DNA from: an uncultured Pseudomonadota bacterium
Lineage (GTDB): Bacteria > Pseudomonadota > Alphaproteobacteria > RF32 > CAG-239
Direction of reading: 5' to 3'
NCBI GenBank assembly: GCA_949286215.1
Contig: CASDYX010000002.1
Coordinates: 1-64,000 of the forward strand
Length of the DNA stretch: 64,000 bases
The notes below the pieces were generated by a model. It worked only from the letters and a program-made list of their open reading frames with translations. It was not told the DNA's origin and did not search any database. Position 1 is the stretch's first letter. Each line of letters starts with the position of its first letter. Of this stretch, positions 1 through 7,875 are shown piece by piece. A program made the position numbers and the translations under genes.

Positions 1-77
1 GTTTGACCACGCTCGTTGGCGTGGAGCGGTGTTGTTCCAACACCTTGGCATTCAGCCCCGAGTAAACTCGGGGTTTT
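1..77 (+). other. Tandem hairpins ending in a terminator (end of an upstream transcript)
   Basis: Three perfect hairpins follow one another: CCACGC/GCGTGG, GGTGTT/AACACC, and a terminator CCCCGAG-TAAA-CTCGGGG with TTTT at 56-77. This is probably the 3' end of a structured RNA or of a gene starting left of the window. One forward frame stays open from the edge and stops inside the terminator loop, so a short coding tail is also possible. It did not match tmRNA, RNase P or SRP RNA as far as I can judge by eye. Confidence 0.45.
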
Positions 78-93
78 CTGTAAGGCAACTAAT

Positions 94-185
94 AAAAAAA
101 ATCCGAAGAACTTAATCTTCGGATTTTGGGCACACTTTTCCCAAGTGGCTTTTGTTTTATAGCAAAATTAAATACAATTTTCAAG
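94..185. repeat. 91-bp direct repeat, copy 1 (contains a terminator)
   Basis: Nearly identical to 1250-1339, with about five mismatches. It holds a rho-independent terminator (AATCCGAAGA/TCTTCGGATT, 100-126), a small hairpin CACTT/AAGTG, and an AT-rich tail. The two copies are in the same orientation and bracket the gene pair at 355-1215. Confidence 0.85.
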
Positions 186-304
186 TTCTTAATTAATCAT
201 TTAACAACTTTAGAAAGTTGACATTACTTTACTTAACTATATTTTCAATTTTGGTATTTATACTTTATTCATCTTAATCTTTGGAGTTTGTGAAAGCAAC
301 TAAT

Positions 305-336
305 AAAAAGGAGAGGTATGTTAACCTCTCCTTTTT
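305..336. terminator. Bidirectional terminator
   Basis: A 13-bp stem AAAAAGGAGAGGT/ACCTCTCCTTTTT with loop ATGTTA lies just past the 3' end of the minus-strand gene at 355-753, so it should end that transcript. Confidence 0.75.
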
Positions 337-354
337 AAGGCTTAAACCCCAGAA

Positions 355-753
355 TTATCTTTTATTGCAAATTGCTGGATATTCCCAATTTCCTGTTAAT
401 TTAAAACAATCTTGAGAAACAAAGTCAAATTTGCAATCATTATCATCAATATTCCAAGATTTTTGATTATTTAAGCAAATTTCTTTAAGAGTTTGATTAT
501 CTGGGCAATTTGATAAATTTTTGCATCGTTTCAAAAGTTTTGTCTGTTCTGGTGTAAGTTTGATACAGCCAAATTCTTTTTTCCAAATTAAGCAATCATC
601 ACGGCAAATATTCTTTTGATAATCCCATACTTGTCCGTTATCCAAACAAGTATCAATTCTCAACCAATAAGGATTGCGAATAAAGGAAATGCCTAAACCC
701 AGGAAACACACGCAAAAAAGGCTTATTATCAATATTTTTATAATTTTTGTCAT
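355..753 (-). CDS. Cysteine-rich exported or membrane-anchored protein, unknown function
   Basis: 132 aa. Residues 4-24 form a hydrophobic signal or anchor, and the remainder carries about nine cysteines in spaced pairs (CLDNG, CRDDCLIW, CPDN), pointing to a disulfide-bonded periplasmic domain. The CLDNGxxWD pattern recalls small exported hypothetical proteins of Proteobacteria; this is recollection, not a search. It starts 3 nt after the stop of the upstream gene at 757-1215, so the two are almost certainly co-translated. The pair is bracketed by direct repeats, which suggests a cassette. A role as partner or immunity protein is speculation. Confidence 0.7.
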   Translation of the reverse strand: MTKIIKILIISLFCVCFLGLGISFIRNPYWLRIDTCLDNGQVWDYQKNICRDDCLIWKKEFGCIKLTPEQTKLLKRCKNLSNCPDNQTLKEICLNNQKSWNIDDNDCKFDFVSQDCFKLTGNWEYPAICNKR

Positions 754-756
754 TGC

Positions 757-1215
757 CTAATATTTTTTATTTGTTGATTTTTTTCGTTTAAATTCGCAAC
801 CATCTTTAGCATTGGTATATAGCCCACTTTTTGCTTGATGGCGCCCTAGCGAATTAATATATTTATCGTGTTTATAATCAGCATAAGCATCTACAGCTGA
901 TGTTCCTTTTATAATCCTATTTTTGAAATAGTCAATTCGTTCTTTGGCATCACCAAGAGCTTCTGCCGTTTTTTTGCCCCATTTTCCTCTTTGAGTTGCT
1001 TCATAATTTGCTTTGCAATGAAAATAGTCATCGTTTCCAATTACATTATCTTCTTTCATATCATTATAATTTTTATACATGTCAGAAGCAGCACCAAAAA
1101 TTTGAACCCAAGGCGTTTCTAGTAAATTAGTCATTTTATTATTTCTGATTGTTTGCTTTTTATTCATTTCTTTTTCAGGATTGTCCTGAATGATATAACG
1201 TATAAGGTTACTCAT
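757..1215 (-). CDS. Uncharacterised soluble protein with a GNDDYFHCKANYE motif
   Basis: 152 aa from the ATG at 1215, chosen because AAAGGT sits 6 nt upstream; a longer reading would run into the repeat and terminator at 1250-1339. There is no signal peptide or membrane segment. The most distinctive segment is GNDDYFHCKANYEATQRG, followed by a charged helix and a basic tail. His, Asp and Glu residues grouped here could form an active or metal site, but I do not recognise the family firmly. It lies directly upstream of the cysteine-rich exported gene at 355-753. Confidence 0.7.
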   Translation of the reverse strand: MSNLIRYIIQDNPEKEMNKKQTIRNNKMTNLLETPWVQIFGAASDMYKNYNDMKEDNVIGNDDYFHCKANYEATQRGKWGKKTAEALGDAKERIDYFKNRIIKGTSAVDAYADYKHDKYINSLGRHQAKSGLYTNAKDGCEFKRKKSTNKKY

Positions 1216-1249
1216 AATTTTACCTTTCGTGATAATGTTGTTTAAACGA

Positions 1250-1339
1250 AAAAAATCCGAAGAATTTAATCTTCGGATTTTGGGCGCACTTTCCCCAAGT
1301 GGCTTTTGTGTTATAGCAAAATTAAATACAATTTTCAAG
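1250..1339. repeat. 91-bp direct repeat, copy 2 (contains a terminator)
   Basis: Second copy of the 94-185 element, with terminator stem AATCCGAAGA/TCTTCGGATT at 1254-1279. It separates the two-gene cassette from the kinase gene at 1373-2041 and probably terminates that gene. Confidence 0.85.
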
Positions 1340-1372
1340 ATGCGATTTAATTCATAAACAACTTTTAAGTTT

Positions 1373-2041
1373 TTACTTAACCTTTATACCTTTATGATAC
1401 TGGCTTTGCAGGGCAAAATGGTTGTGTGTGGTATCATAAATCGAAAGCTCATCGACCAAGGGTTTGTAAGTTTCAAGATAACGATTTACGAGTGCGCCTC
1501 GTTGCAATATCATATCGCGCGAGGTATGGCGATGCGTGATTTTTTCGCGCTCGGTGGCACGGCGGCAGGCCTCGTCAATATCACACAAGATAAAGCATAT
1601 TTCGGTTTGATAACCCAGTTTATGCAAGTTTTTCATTAGCTCAACATGGGCGTCATTTACTCCGCTATGCTCCAGATATATGTCGGCCTTTTTCTCAATA
1701 GCTCGGCGCAATACCTCATAACCAATTATGCGGGCCGGCATTTCCCATTTGGCAAAAGTTTTGATACTCCCTAAACGATAAATGTCTTTCCAATACTCTG
1801 GAATGCTTTCCATTATTTTATCAAAGCTGATATATAGCCGTTTATCCCAATGCGAAGTTTTGCAAAAAGTGCTTTTTCCGGCACCCGGAATGCCACCGAT
1901 TTGCACAAAACGAGGCGAGGCACTTGGGTGCGCCTTTTGCAGATAAGATGCTATGATTTTATCATATTGCGGCGTTTGTATATCTTTATACTCATACGGA
2001 ATTAAAAGCCCTACCGCCGGCAACAAATTTGAGAGTTCCAA
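1373..2041 (-). CDS. Zeta-toxin-like / AAA_33 P-loop kinase
   Basis: 222 aa. A Walker A motif GGIPGAGKST lies at residues 49-58 and is followed by an SFDKIMESIPEYW segment that resembles the catalytic Asp region of zeta toxins. LEHSGVNDAHVELM and a late arginine-rich helix (CRRATEREK) fit the small-kinase fold. Zeta toxins phosphorylate UDP-N-acetylglucosamine, but many relatives have other substrates. No epsilon-type antitoxin gene is adjacent. The start is TTG, with GGAG 8 nt upstream and no suitable ATG nearby. The substrate is unknown. Confidence 0.75.
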   Translation of the reverse strand: MELSNLLPAVGLLIPYEYKDIQTPQYDKIIASYLQKAHPSASPRFVQIGGIPGAGKSTFCKTSHWDKRLYISFDKIMESIPEYWKDIYRLGSIKTFAKWEMPARIIGYEVLRRAIEKKADIYLEHSGVNDAHVELMKNLHKLGYQTEICFILCDIDEACRRATEREKITHRHTSRDMILQRGALVNRYLETYKPLVDELSIYDTTHNHFALQSQYHKGIKVK

Positions 2042-2146
2042 ATTAAACTTCTCCGTTACTCTTTATTTTTATTCGCTTGCACATTATTTAGATTTGACTT
2101 ATTGTACATTAAAATATTTTTTAAGCAACAAAAAGGTTGAGAAAAA

Positions 2147-2938
2147 ATGACAAAAATTAATTGGAAACCGGGGACTATGCTTTCCCCTCTACCGCCGGTT
2201 TTAGTCTCTTGCGGTACGGTTGATAAACCAAATGTTATGACTGTCGCTTGGACGGGAATTATCAGCAGCGATCCGGTGATTACCTATGTATCTATTCGCC
2301 CGCAGAGATTTTCTCATGATATCATTAAAGAAAGCGGCGAATTTGTGATTAACCTCCCTACTTGGAACATGGTCACGGCAGTTGATTTTTGCGGTGTGAA
2401 GTCTGGTCGCGATGTTAATAAATTCAAAGAGATGAATCTTACCGCGCTGCCTTGCCCCAATGTTAAGGCTCCGCAAATTAAAGAATGCCCCGTATCTATT
2501 GAATGCAAGCTCAAAAGCGTTACCAATTATGGTGTGCATGATATGTTTTTGGCTGAAGTGGTTGGCGTTTGTGTTGAAGACAAATATATCAACGAAAAAG
2601 GCGCGCTTGATTTAGAAAAAGCCGGAATTATTGCTTATGCCCACGGCAATTATTATACCTTAGGCAGAAATTTGGGAAGTTTCGGTTTCTCTGTCAACAA
2701 AGCCAAACTCAAGCAAATGCAGAAAATGGAAAAGGTAGAAGTTGAGGTTAAAAAAGCACCACAAAAACCGATGTCAGCCGATGCAAAAAAATTTTCTGAT
2801 AAAAGAAGACGTTCTCCTTTTGGCAGGAACCCTTTCAAGCCTCGATTTAAGGATAAATCCGGCTCTGAAAATGCAAGAACTGCAAATAAATCTTTCGGGG
2901 TACGCAAAAAATTTGCTAAAAAGCCTGAGAAAAAATAG
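2147..2938 (+). CDS. Flavin reductase family (DIM6/NTAB-like) FMN-binding protein
   Basis: 263 aa. Residues 1-185 match the flavin-reductase split-barrel family: KPGTMLSPLPPVLVSCG start, NVMTVAWTGIIS, SDPVITYVSIRP, and the GEFVINLPT strand. These proteins bind FMN and reduce flavins or serve as the reductase of two-component enzymes. The last 70 residues are a lysine/arginine-rich, probably disordered tail (KKAPQKP, KRRRSPF), unusual for the family and perhaps able to bind nucleic acid or membrane. The gene is divergent from the zeta-like kinase across about 100 bp. Confidence 0.88.
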   Translation: MTKINWKPGTMLSPLPPVLVSCGTVDKPNVMTVAWTGIISSDPVITYVSIRPQRFSHDIIKESGEFVINLPTWNMVTAVDFCGVKSGRDVNKFKEMNLTALPCPNVKAPQIKECPVSIECKLKSVTNYGVHDMFLAEVVGVCVEDKYINEKGALDLEKAGIIAYAHGNYYTLGRNLGSFGFSVNKAKLKQMQKMEKVEVEVKKAPQKPMSADAKKFSDKRRRSPFGRNPFKPRFKDKSGSENARTANKSFGVRKKFAKKPEKK

Positions 2939-2945
2939 TTCTTCT

Positions 2946-2973
2946 AAACGCTGTTGCAAAACAGCGTTTTTTT
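2946..2973 (+). terminator. Rho-independent terminator
   Basis: AACGCTGTT-GCAA-AACAGCGTT followed by a T run, directly after the flavin reductase gene. Confidence 0.9.
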
Positions 2974-3067
2974 CTTTTGATTAGAGGCTTAATTGCTTGC
3001 AGGTTTTTTATTTATCTTCTATAATGAGCGCAGAATTTAAGATATAATTTTGCCCCGGAGAATAGCC

Positions 3068-3937
3068 ATGAGTGATATTGTTTATTTATCTTATATGCCG
3101 GAACGTAAAGCATTTGGCGTGAAGGAAGAAAAAATCGAAAAACTTCGTAGTGAAGGAAAAAATCCTCAAATCAAAATTGCTCCCAAAGATTGGAAAAAAT
3201 ATAATCAGAAATATGCTGCCGATAAGTCAAATCCGATGGTGGCTTTTTTATTGGGACGTGAAGACGGCTATTACCTCATGATGGAAAATTATGTTAAGGC
3301 ACTGGCTTTTATTAATGTGAATTTAAAAGTTTTAACTCATGAAGATATGGTGAGCGAATTAGATGATGTTTGCGGACTTATTTTGCCCGGAAGACTTGAT
3401 GACCCGCTTAATACTTTTGCTAACCCCAATCTCCCTAAAAAACCTGTTTTGTGTTCTTTGACATACGTTAATATGGTACGTGAAGCAGAAAAAAGAGGCA
3501 TGCCGATTTTAGGAATCGGAGCCGGAGCTAAAATTATTGGTCGCTTGCATGGTTTGCGTCCGAAACGCGCAATTGAAGATGACCGCGCCATTTTAAGAGT
3601 AAAAAGTTTGAAATTGCTTAATGTATTTCCGGAATCTGTTTTATATCGCATTATGGGGAATACCAGAAAAGTGGAGATTTATTCCGTTAGCGAGCCTTTA
3701 CTCCCGATTAAAAACAACTTCGATTTGAAGGTGTTTGCAGTTTGCGATGACACACCTGAGGCTTGGGGTAACGATAATATGTTATGCGTTCACTGGGAAT
3801 CGGAAGATGTCAGTGTTGAGGCAAATAAATATACCCTCAACATTTATAAATGGCTGGCAAGAAAAGCGCTCGCTTTCCAAAAAGCTGAACAAAAAAAGCT
3901 TTTATTGCAAAAGAAATCGCCAAAAAAAGCTAAGTAA
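3068..3937 (+). CDS. Class I glutamine amidotransferase-like protein lacking catalytic residues
   Basis: 289 aa from the ATG at 3068 (GGAG 7 nt upstream). The fold is that of peptidase C26/GATase1: GLILPGRLDDP at 103-113 matches the GLILPGGxD strand, MPILGIGAGAKIIGRLHG is the nucleophile elbow, and VHWESE at 241-246 is the usual VQWHPE. The nucleophile Cys is Gly151 and the catalytic His is Glu, so hydrolysis of glutamine or gamma-glutamyl bonds is not expected. The likely relative is the gamma-glutamyl-GABA hydrolase group. The C-terminus is lysine-rich. A structural or binding role is inferred. Confidence 0.75.
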   Translation: MSDIVYLSYMPERKAFGVKEEKIEKLRSEGKNPQIKIAPKDWKKYNQKYAADKSNPMVAFLLGREDGYYLMMENYVKALAFINVNLKVLTHEDMVSELDDVCGLILPGRLDDPLNTFANPNLPKKPVLCSLTYVNMVREAEKRGMPILGIGAGAKIIGRLHGLRPKRAIEDDRAILRVKSLKLLNVFPESVLYRIMGNTRKVEIYSVSEPLLPIKNNFDLKVFAVCDDTPEAWGNDNMLCVHWESEDVSVEANKYTLNIYKWLARKALAFQKAEQKKLLLQKKSPKKAK

Positions 3938-3944
3938 CAAACAA

Positions 3945-3976
3945 AAACTCCGCTCATTAAATAAGCGGAGTTTTTT
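3945..3976. terminator. Bidirectional terminator between convergent genes
   Basis: CTCCGCT/AGCGGAG stem flanked by A and T runs on both sides; it serves both the amidotransferase-like gene and the convergent coaD-HD gene. Confidence 0.9.
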
Positions 3977-3988
3977 GTAATCGGGAAT

Positions 3989-5185
3989 TTAGTGTTTTTG
4001 CCAATAGGCAAGCTCTTGGCTCATATTTAAACGAGCCTCCTTTTCAAACATTTTGGCAAACCCATCGTGTACAAACAGGCGAGGTCTGGCAAGCAAGTTT
4101 TGCAAAAAGTCCGTGCGCCCTTTGGCATATTCTTCATCTGAACATTCGGCATATTCACGGCGAAGATTTAAGGCATAGAGACCATAGTTGTTTCTGTCTC
4201 CTAAAATCGCAAAGTCCAAATCATGGATTATTTGCATATCGTTTGACATCGACGAAGTAGTTTGCAAATGTTCGGTTGCCATTATCAAATCAGCAACCTG
4301 ACTTGCTAATTGGGTATTAAAAAATAGGTTGCAAACATGAGCGGCTGACTGGGCTACATCATCTTCTTTTTTCTCCATGACATAATCGTGGAAAAATATT
4401 GCCAATTTTAAGGCTTGGGCATCGTCTGCTTTGATATGTCCCAAATTCTTCATTATCTGCAAGAGATTTAGCATATAGGAAACATGAGACAAAGTATGGT
4501 AATGGCGATTGGCGTTATAATCCACACTAATCTGCATATAACTTGTTTCAACCATACCAACAGAAAGATAAGCGCCTTGAATTAAATCAACAAAAGTCGG
4601 CTTCAAGTAACTTTCCATCATCACAGCGTGGACACTTGGCGTTACATAGCGTTGGGCTACGATGTATTCACCTAAACCACACAAGGCTTTTGCATTTGAT
4701 GAGGACACATAGGTCAGCTCTTCTCTTTGAACCGGAATAGTTGCCATGCTCAAGTGAGCTTTGCGAACCTCTAATATCTGGCGATTTAAAAGTGCGTTTT
4801 GCATTTCTGCATCATGGTCGCCAACAATTCTTTCTCCTCGGATTAGGGCTGTTGCTCCGCTTCGAAGAGCACAATCGACCGTCAAATCATCATAAGAGAC
4901 AACAGAAATTGCCTCTTTTTTTTGAGAAATCTGGTCAAGACCAGAAGTCGATGTATTGCCGTAGAGTTGAAGTAAGTCTTGATAGCGATGTTCCCAGCAC
5001 AAATCTTCCAAAGAGGAATTTATCATTTGCTTTCTCCATTTCAGGCTAAAAGCCTGAGGTTTGGAGTGATTAACACCTATTCCAATAATGACCTTGTCAT
5101 AATCATTAAGAGCTTCATTGATAATGCTTAAATGTCCGCGGGTTATGGGTGCAAATGAGCCCGCATAAAATCCAATTTTTTCCAT
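3989..5185 (-). CDS. coaD: Pantetheine-phosphate adenylyltransferase (CoaD) fused to an HD-domain phosphohydrolase
   Basis: 398 aa. Residues 1-185 are a CoaD domain: GSFAPITRGHLSI with the TxGH nucleotide-binding motif, YDDLTVDCALRSGA, ALIRGERIVGDHDAEMQ, and LTYVSSSNAKAL. It should join ATP and 4'-phosphopantetheine to give dephospho-CoA. An insert of roughly 25 residues (about 66-92) is not in the usual 160-aa enzyme. Residues 200-398 resemble predicted metal-dependent HD phosphohydrolases: HYHTLSHV at 228-235 and FFHDYV around H266-D267. Normal CoaD is single-domain, so the fusion is the odd point. No strong ribosome binding site precedes the ATG. Confidence 0.85.
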   Translation of the reverse strand: MEKIGFYAGSFAPITRGHLSIINEALNDYDKVIIGIGVNHSKPQAFSLKWRKQMINSSLEDLCWEHRYQDLLQLYGNTSTSGLDQISQKKEAISVVSYDDLTVDCALRSGATALIRGERIVGDHDAEMQNALLNRQILEVRKAHLSMATIPVQREELTYVSSSNAKALCGLGEYIVAQRYVTPSVHAVMMESYLKPTFVDLIQGAYLSVGMVETSYMQISVDYNANRHYHTLSHVSYMLNLLQIMKNLGHIKADDAQALKLAIFFHDYVMEKKEDDVAQSAAHVCNLFFNTQLASQVADLIMATEHLQTTSSMSNDMQIIHDLDFAILGDRNNYGLYALNLRREYAECSDEEYAKGRTDFLQNLLARPRLFVHDGFAKMFEKEARLNMSQELAYWQKH

Positions 5186-5262
5186 AAAACAATAGTATTA
5201 AAATTAATAATGATTTTATGCTTTTGTTTTAGCCTTCATCTACTCTTTTGTCAATATCAAAC

Positions 5263-5292
5263 AAAAACCTCCGCTAATAACGGAGGTTTTTT
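5263..5292. terminator. Terminator with ACCTCCG/CGGAGGT stem
   Basis: Stem ACCTCCG-CTAATAA-CGGAGGT with A and T runs on both flanks, ending the minus-strand M3 peptidase gene. The same stem, loop and about 15 bp of left flank recur at 7148-7175. Confidence 0.88.
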
Positions 5293-5309
5293 ATAATTGC
5301 CAGACTTCT

Positions 5310-7067
5310 TTAGAATATCTCTTTGGCCAAGGATTCAAGTGCGGTGATTTGGTCTTCAATCACTTGCAGACCTTTGTGCCAGAAGGAAGGTTGTTCCATA
5401 TCCAAACCGAAATCGGCTTTGAGAAGTTGGGAATAGTGTTCACCTTGCGGATTTTTCAGCAAATGAACATATTTCTCGGCAAAGTTGGACACTTCCCCAC
5501 TCTTATAGGTTTGGTACAAGGCATTTACCAAGCACTGAGAGGCCGCATAAGAGTAGACATAGAATGGAAAATCAAAGAAATGGTGGATATAAACCCACGC
5601 ACTTTCGGCTTGCGACATATCTACACTGGAGCCTAAGCTCTCTTGCATGGTTTCCAACCAAATCGAATTGATTTGCTCGACACTCAGCTCGCCTTTTTGA
5701 CGCAAGGCAAATGCCTTCTCCTCAAACTGGTGAAAGGCAATTTGGCGAATGAGCGTATTGAGCTGGCCTTCGATGCTTCCCGCCAACATTGAAAAACGCG
5801 CCTCTTTGCAGGTTTCTTGTTGGTAGAGTTTATCAAAAGTCAGGGCCTCGCCAAAAATTGAAGCAATTTCAGCTTCAATATTGGTATGCTCACTTTTTAA
5901 TGCCACGCCTTCATGCATTAAGGCTTCGTGAATACCGTGTCCCAGTTCGTGCGCGTAAGCGAGCGCATCATTTCTAGTGTCGGCATAATTCAAGAAAATA
6001 TACGGCATGTAGGGGTTGGGCATGGGCTGACAATAGCAACCGCTTTCTTTACCTGCTTCTGGATAGACATCAATTAACGGCAGTTCAATGAACTTATCGG
6101 CAATTTTGCCCATCTCTTCCGAAAATTCATGATAAATCTTATGAATCATCGGCCAGGTTTCTTCCCATTTGAATTTTTTGTTATCAGCAAAAAGATAAGG
6201 CGCATTTCTGTCCCAATAAGAGAGTTTTTTGACATTTAACAATTTTGCTTTCAACGCATAATAGCGATGCGAGGTTGCCGCATAGGCTTCTCGAGAGGCC
6301 TGTGTGAGTGCTTGCGTGGCTTGGTCAGAAATGCCATTGATTAAATTGGCATTGCTTACCGGCGTTGCATATCCCCGCAACTTGTCTTCGACCTGCTGAT
6401 GTTTGACCAAATTGTTGTATATTTGCGTTATCTGCGGCGCAATTTTACCCATGGTCCGGTTGATAATGCGGCCAACTTGATGGCGCACCGTCATACTTTC
6501 ATCATTTAAGCGAGCCAAAATTGAGGCCTCGGAATATTCCTCACCTTTATACTTAAACACCTGCGCGGCCAGAGTTTCTTTATACAGGCGTTGCCAGCCT
6601 CGAGCATGAAAAGCATAATCTGCAATGATGTGCTCTTTGTCTTCACTCAGATTATAGGGCTTAAATTTACGGACATCCGCCCAAAAATGGCAGTTCGGCG
6701 AACTGGCGCAGAGATTTGCATAAGTCTCATTATCCAATGCGCACACCTCCAACTCTACAAACAAAAGCTGTTTGTTGGCCTCGTCTAAGCGGCTCAACAT
6801 ATCTTCTTTGATGCGTTGGAGTTTGGCATTGTTTTCTTGCGTGGAGGCCAGCAAATAGGCGTAATTGCCTATAGCTTCGCTATCATCGACCAAACGAGCA
6901 TAAGCTTTTTCCATGGCGGCGAATTCTTCCCGCGTCAGTTTGGCAATGCGTGAACGATACTTCTGAGAAAACTCAGAAATCAAGACTAATGTTTCTTCTA
7001 ACTTTGCTTGAGCTTTTTTGGGACTGGAAAATACCAGGCTCAAATCCCATTTCCAATTTTTTTTCAT
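5310..7067 (-). CDS. M3 family oligoendopeptidase (PepF-like), copy 1
   Basis: 585 aa, full length for PepF/M3B enzymes. The zinc motif is AYAHELGHGIHEAL with H373, E374 and H377, and the third ligand lies in the downstream NIEAEIASIFGEAL helix. The all-helical N-terminal region (about 1-200) covers the active-site channel in this family. The enzyme is a cytoplasmic zinc peptidase that cuts short peptides. No signal peptide is visible. A paralogue lies at 14464-16248. Substrate range cannot be read from sequence. Confidence 0.9.
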   Translation of the reverse strand: MKKNWKWDLSLVFSSPKKAQAKLEETLVLISEFSQKYRSRIAKLTREEFAAMEKAYARLVDDSEAIGNYAYLLASTQENNAKLQRIKEDMLSRLDEANKQLLFVELEVCALDNETYANLCASSPNCHFWADVRKFKPYNLSEDKEHIIADYAFHARGWQRLYKETLAAQVFKYKGEEYSEASILARLNDESMTVRHQVGRIINRTMGKIAPQITQIYNNLVKHQQVEDKLRGYATPVSNANLINGISDQATQALTQASREAYAATSHRYYALKAKLLNVKKLSYWDRNAPYLFADNKKFKWEETWPMIHKIYHEFSEEMGKIADKFIELPLIDVYPEAGKESGCYCQPMPNPYMPYIFLNYADTRNDALAYAHELGHGIHEALMHEGVALKSEHTNIEAEIASIFGEALTFDKLYQQETCKEARFSMLAGSIEGQLNTLIRQIAFHQFEEKAFALRQKGELSVEQINSIWLETMQESLGSSVDMSQAESAWVYIHHFFDFPFYVYSYAASQCLVNALYQTYKSGEVSNFAEKYVHLLKNPQGEHYSQLLKADFGLDMEQPSFWHKGLQVIEDQITALESLAKEIF

Positions 7068-7147
7068 AATTTCTATAATTTAATGCAACAAAAAAATACT
7101 GTTCTTGGGCGAAAGAATAGCATTTCTTCGTTTTTTGTCAATATTAA

Positions 7148-7175
7148 ACAAAAAACCTCCGCTAATAACGGAGGT
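7148..7175 (-). terminator. Terminator overlapping the nrdG stop codon
   Basis: Stem ACCTCCG/CGGAGGT; on the minus strand a T run follows. The nrdG stop codon (7162-7164) sits in the loop, so the last three sense codons form one arm of the stem. Confidence 0.85.
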
Positions 7176-7866
7176 CAAAGACTTTAAATGTTGATTGCAA
7201 AAATTGCTTTAAGTCCTCATCTTTGAAAAATTTATCACAATCGGCTTCAGTGGATGTGGTATCCGACGGAATCGGGCGATATTTTTGCAGGTGATATTCC
7301 TCTACACCTTTTTCTTTCAATGAACGGGCGATTTCGTAGATATCTTCAATGCTTAAAAGTCTTGGGTCGCAAGTGGTGCGACACTCAAAAGGCTTGCCAG
7401 AAGATATTATCATATCCAAACTCTTCAAGATGTTTTTCAAAGGAGTTTTGCTTCCGGTTCCTTGATGGTAACGCTCTTCAATAAAGGGGGTTTTAATATC
7501 AAAGCCAATCCAATCTACCAGAGGCAAAACCTCTGCTAATTTTTCGGGACGATAACCGCCAGTATGAAGTGCTACTTTATAACCCAGAGCTTTTACTTGT
7601 TCCATGGCTGATGCTAACTTATCTTGTACCAGAGGCTCTCCTCCGCTAAAGACAACTGCATCTAAAATTCCTTTGCGTCTTTCCAAAAAGGAAATGAATT
7701 TTTCCCAGGCAAAATCAGTCTCTGTTTTGATTTGTTGGAGTGCCGTGTTGTAACAAAACGGACAACGCCACGGGCATCCTTGAAAGAAAACAACGGCCGC
7801 CATGTGCCCAGGAAAATCGACGGTGCTGAAAGTTTCAACACCGCCGACTACCAAATTGCTTTGCAT
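7162..7866 (-). CDS. nrdG: Anaerobic ribonucleotide reductase activating protein (radical SAM)
   Basis: 234 aa. The CxxxCxxC cluster motif is at C31, C35 and C38 (GCPWRCPFCYN), followed by the SAM-binding FSGGEPLVQ strand. In this family the enzyme reduces SAM and places a glycyl radical on NrdD. It is last in the nrdD / glycyl-radical protein / nrdG operon, 9 bp after the small glycyl-radical gene. An N-terminal VGGVETFSTVDFPG segment is typical of NrdG-like activases. Here its direct target should be the separate 68-aa protein. Confidence 0.92.
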   Translation of the reverse strand: MQSNLVVGGVETFSTVDFPGHMAAVVFFQGCPWRCPFCYNTALQQIKTETDFAWEKFISFLERRKGILDAVVFSGGEPLVQDKLASAMEQVKALGYKVALHTGGYRPEKLAEVLPLVDWIGFDIKTPFIEERYHQGTGSKTPLKNILKSLDMIISSGKPFECRTTCDPRLLSIEDIYEIARSLKEKGVEEYHLQKYRPIPSDTTSTEADCDKFFKDEDLKQFLQSTFKVFDLRY

Positions 7867-7875
7867 TGCTAAATA

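Noticed and set aside
1216-1338. Longer N-terminus for the GNDDYFHCKANYE protein
   Set aside because: The extension is a translation of the terminator-containing direct repeat, and a good ribosome binding site precedes ATG 1215.
3050-3067. Upstream TTG start for the amidotransferase-like gene
   Set aside because: It would place the GGAG ribosome binding site inside the coding region; ATG 3068 is well spaced from it.
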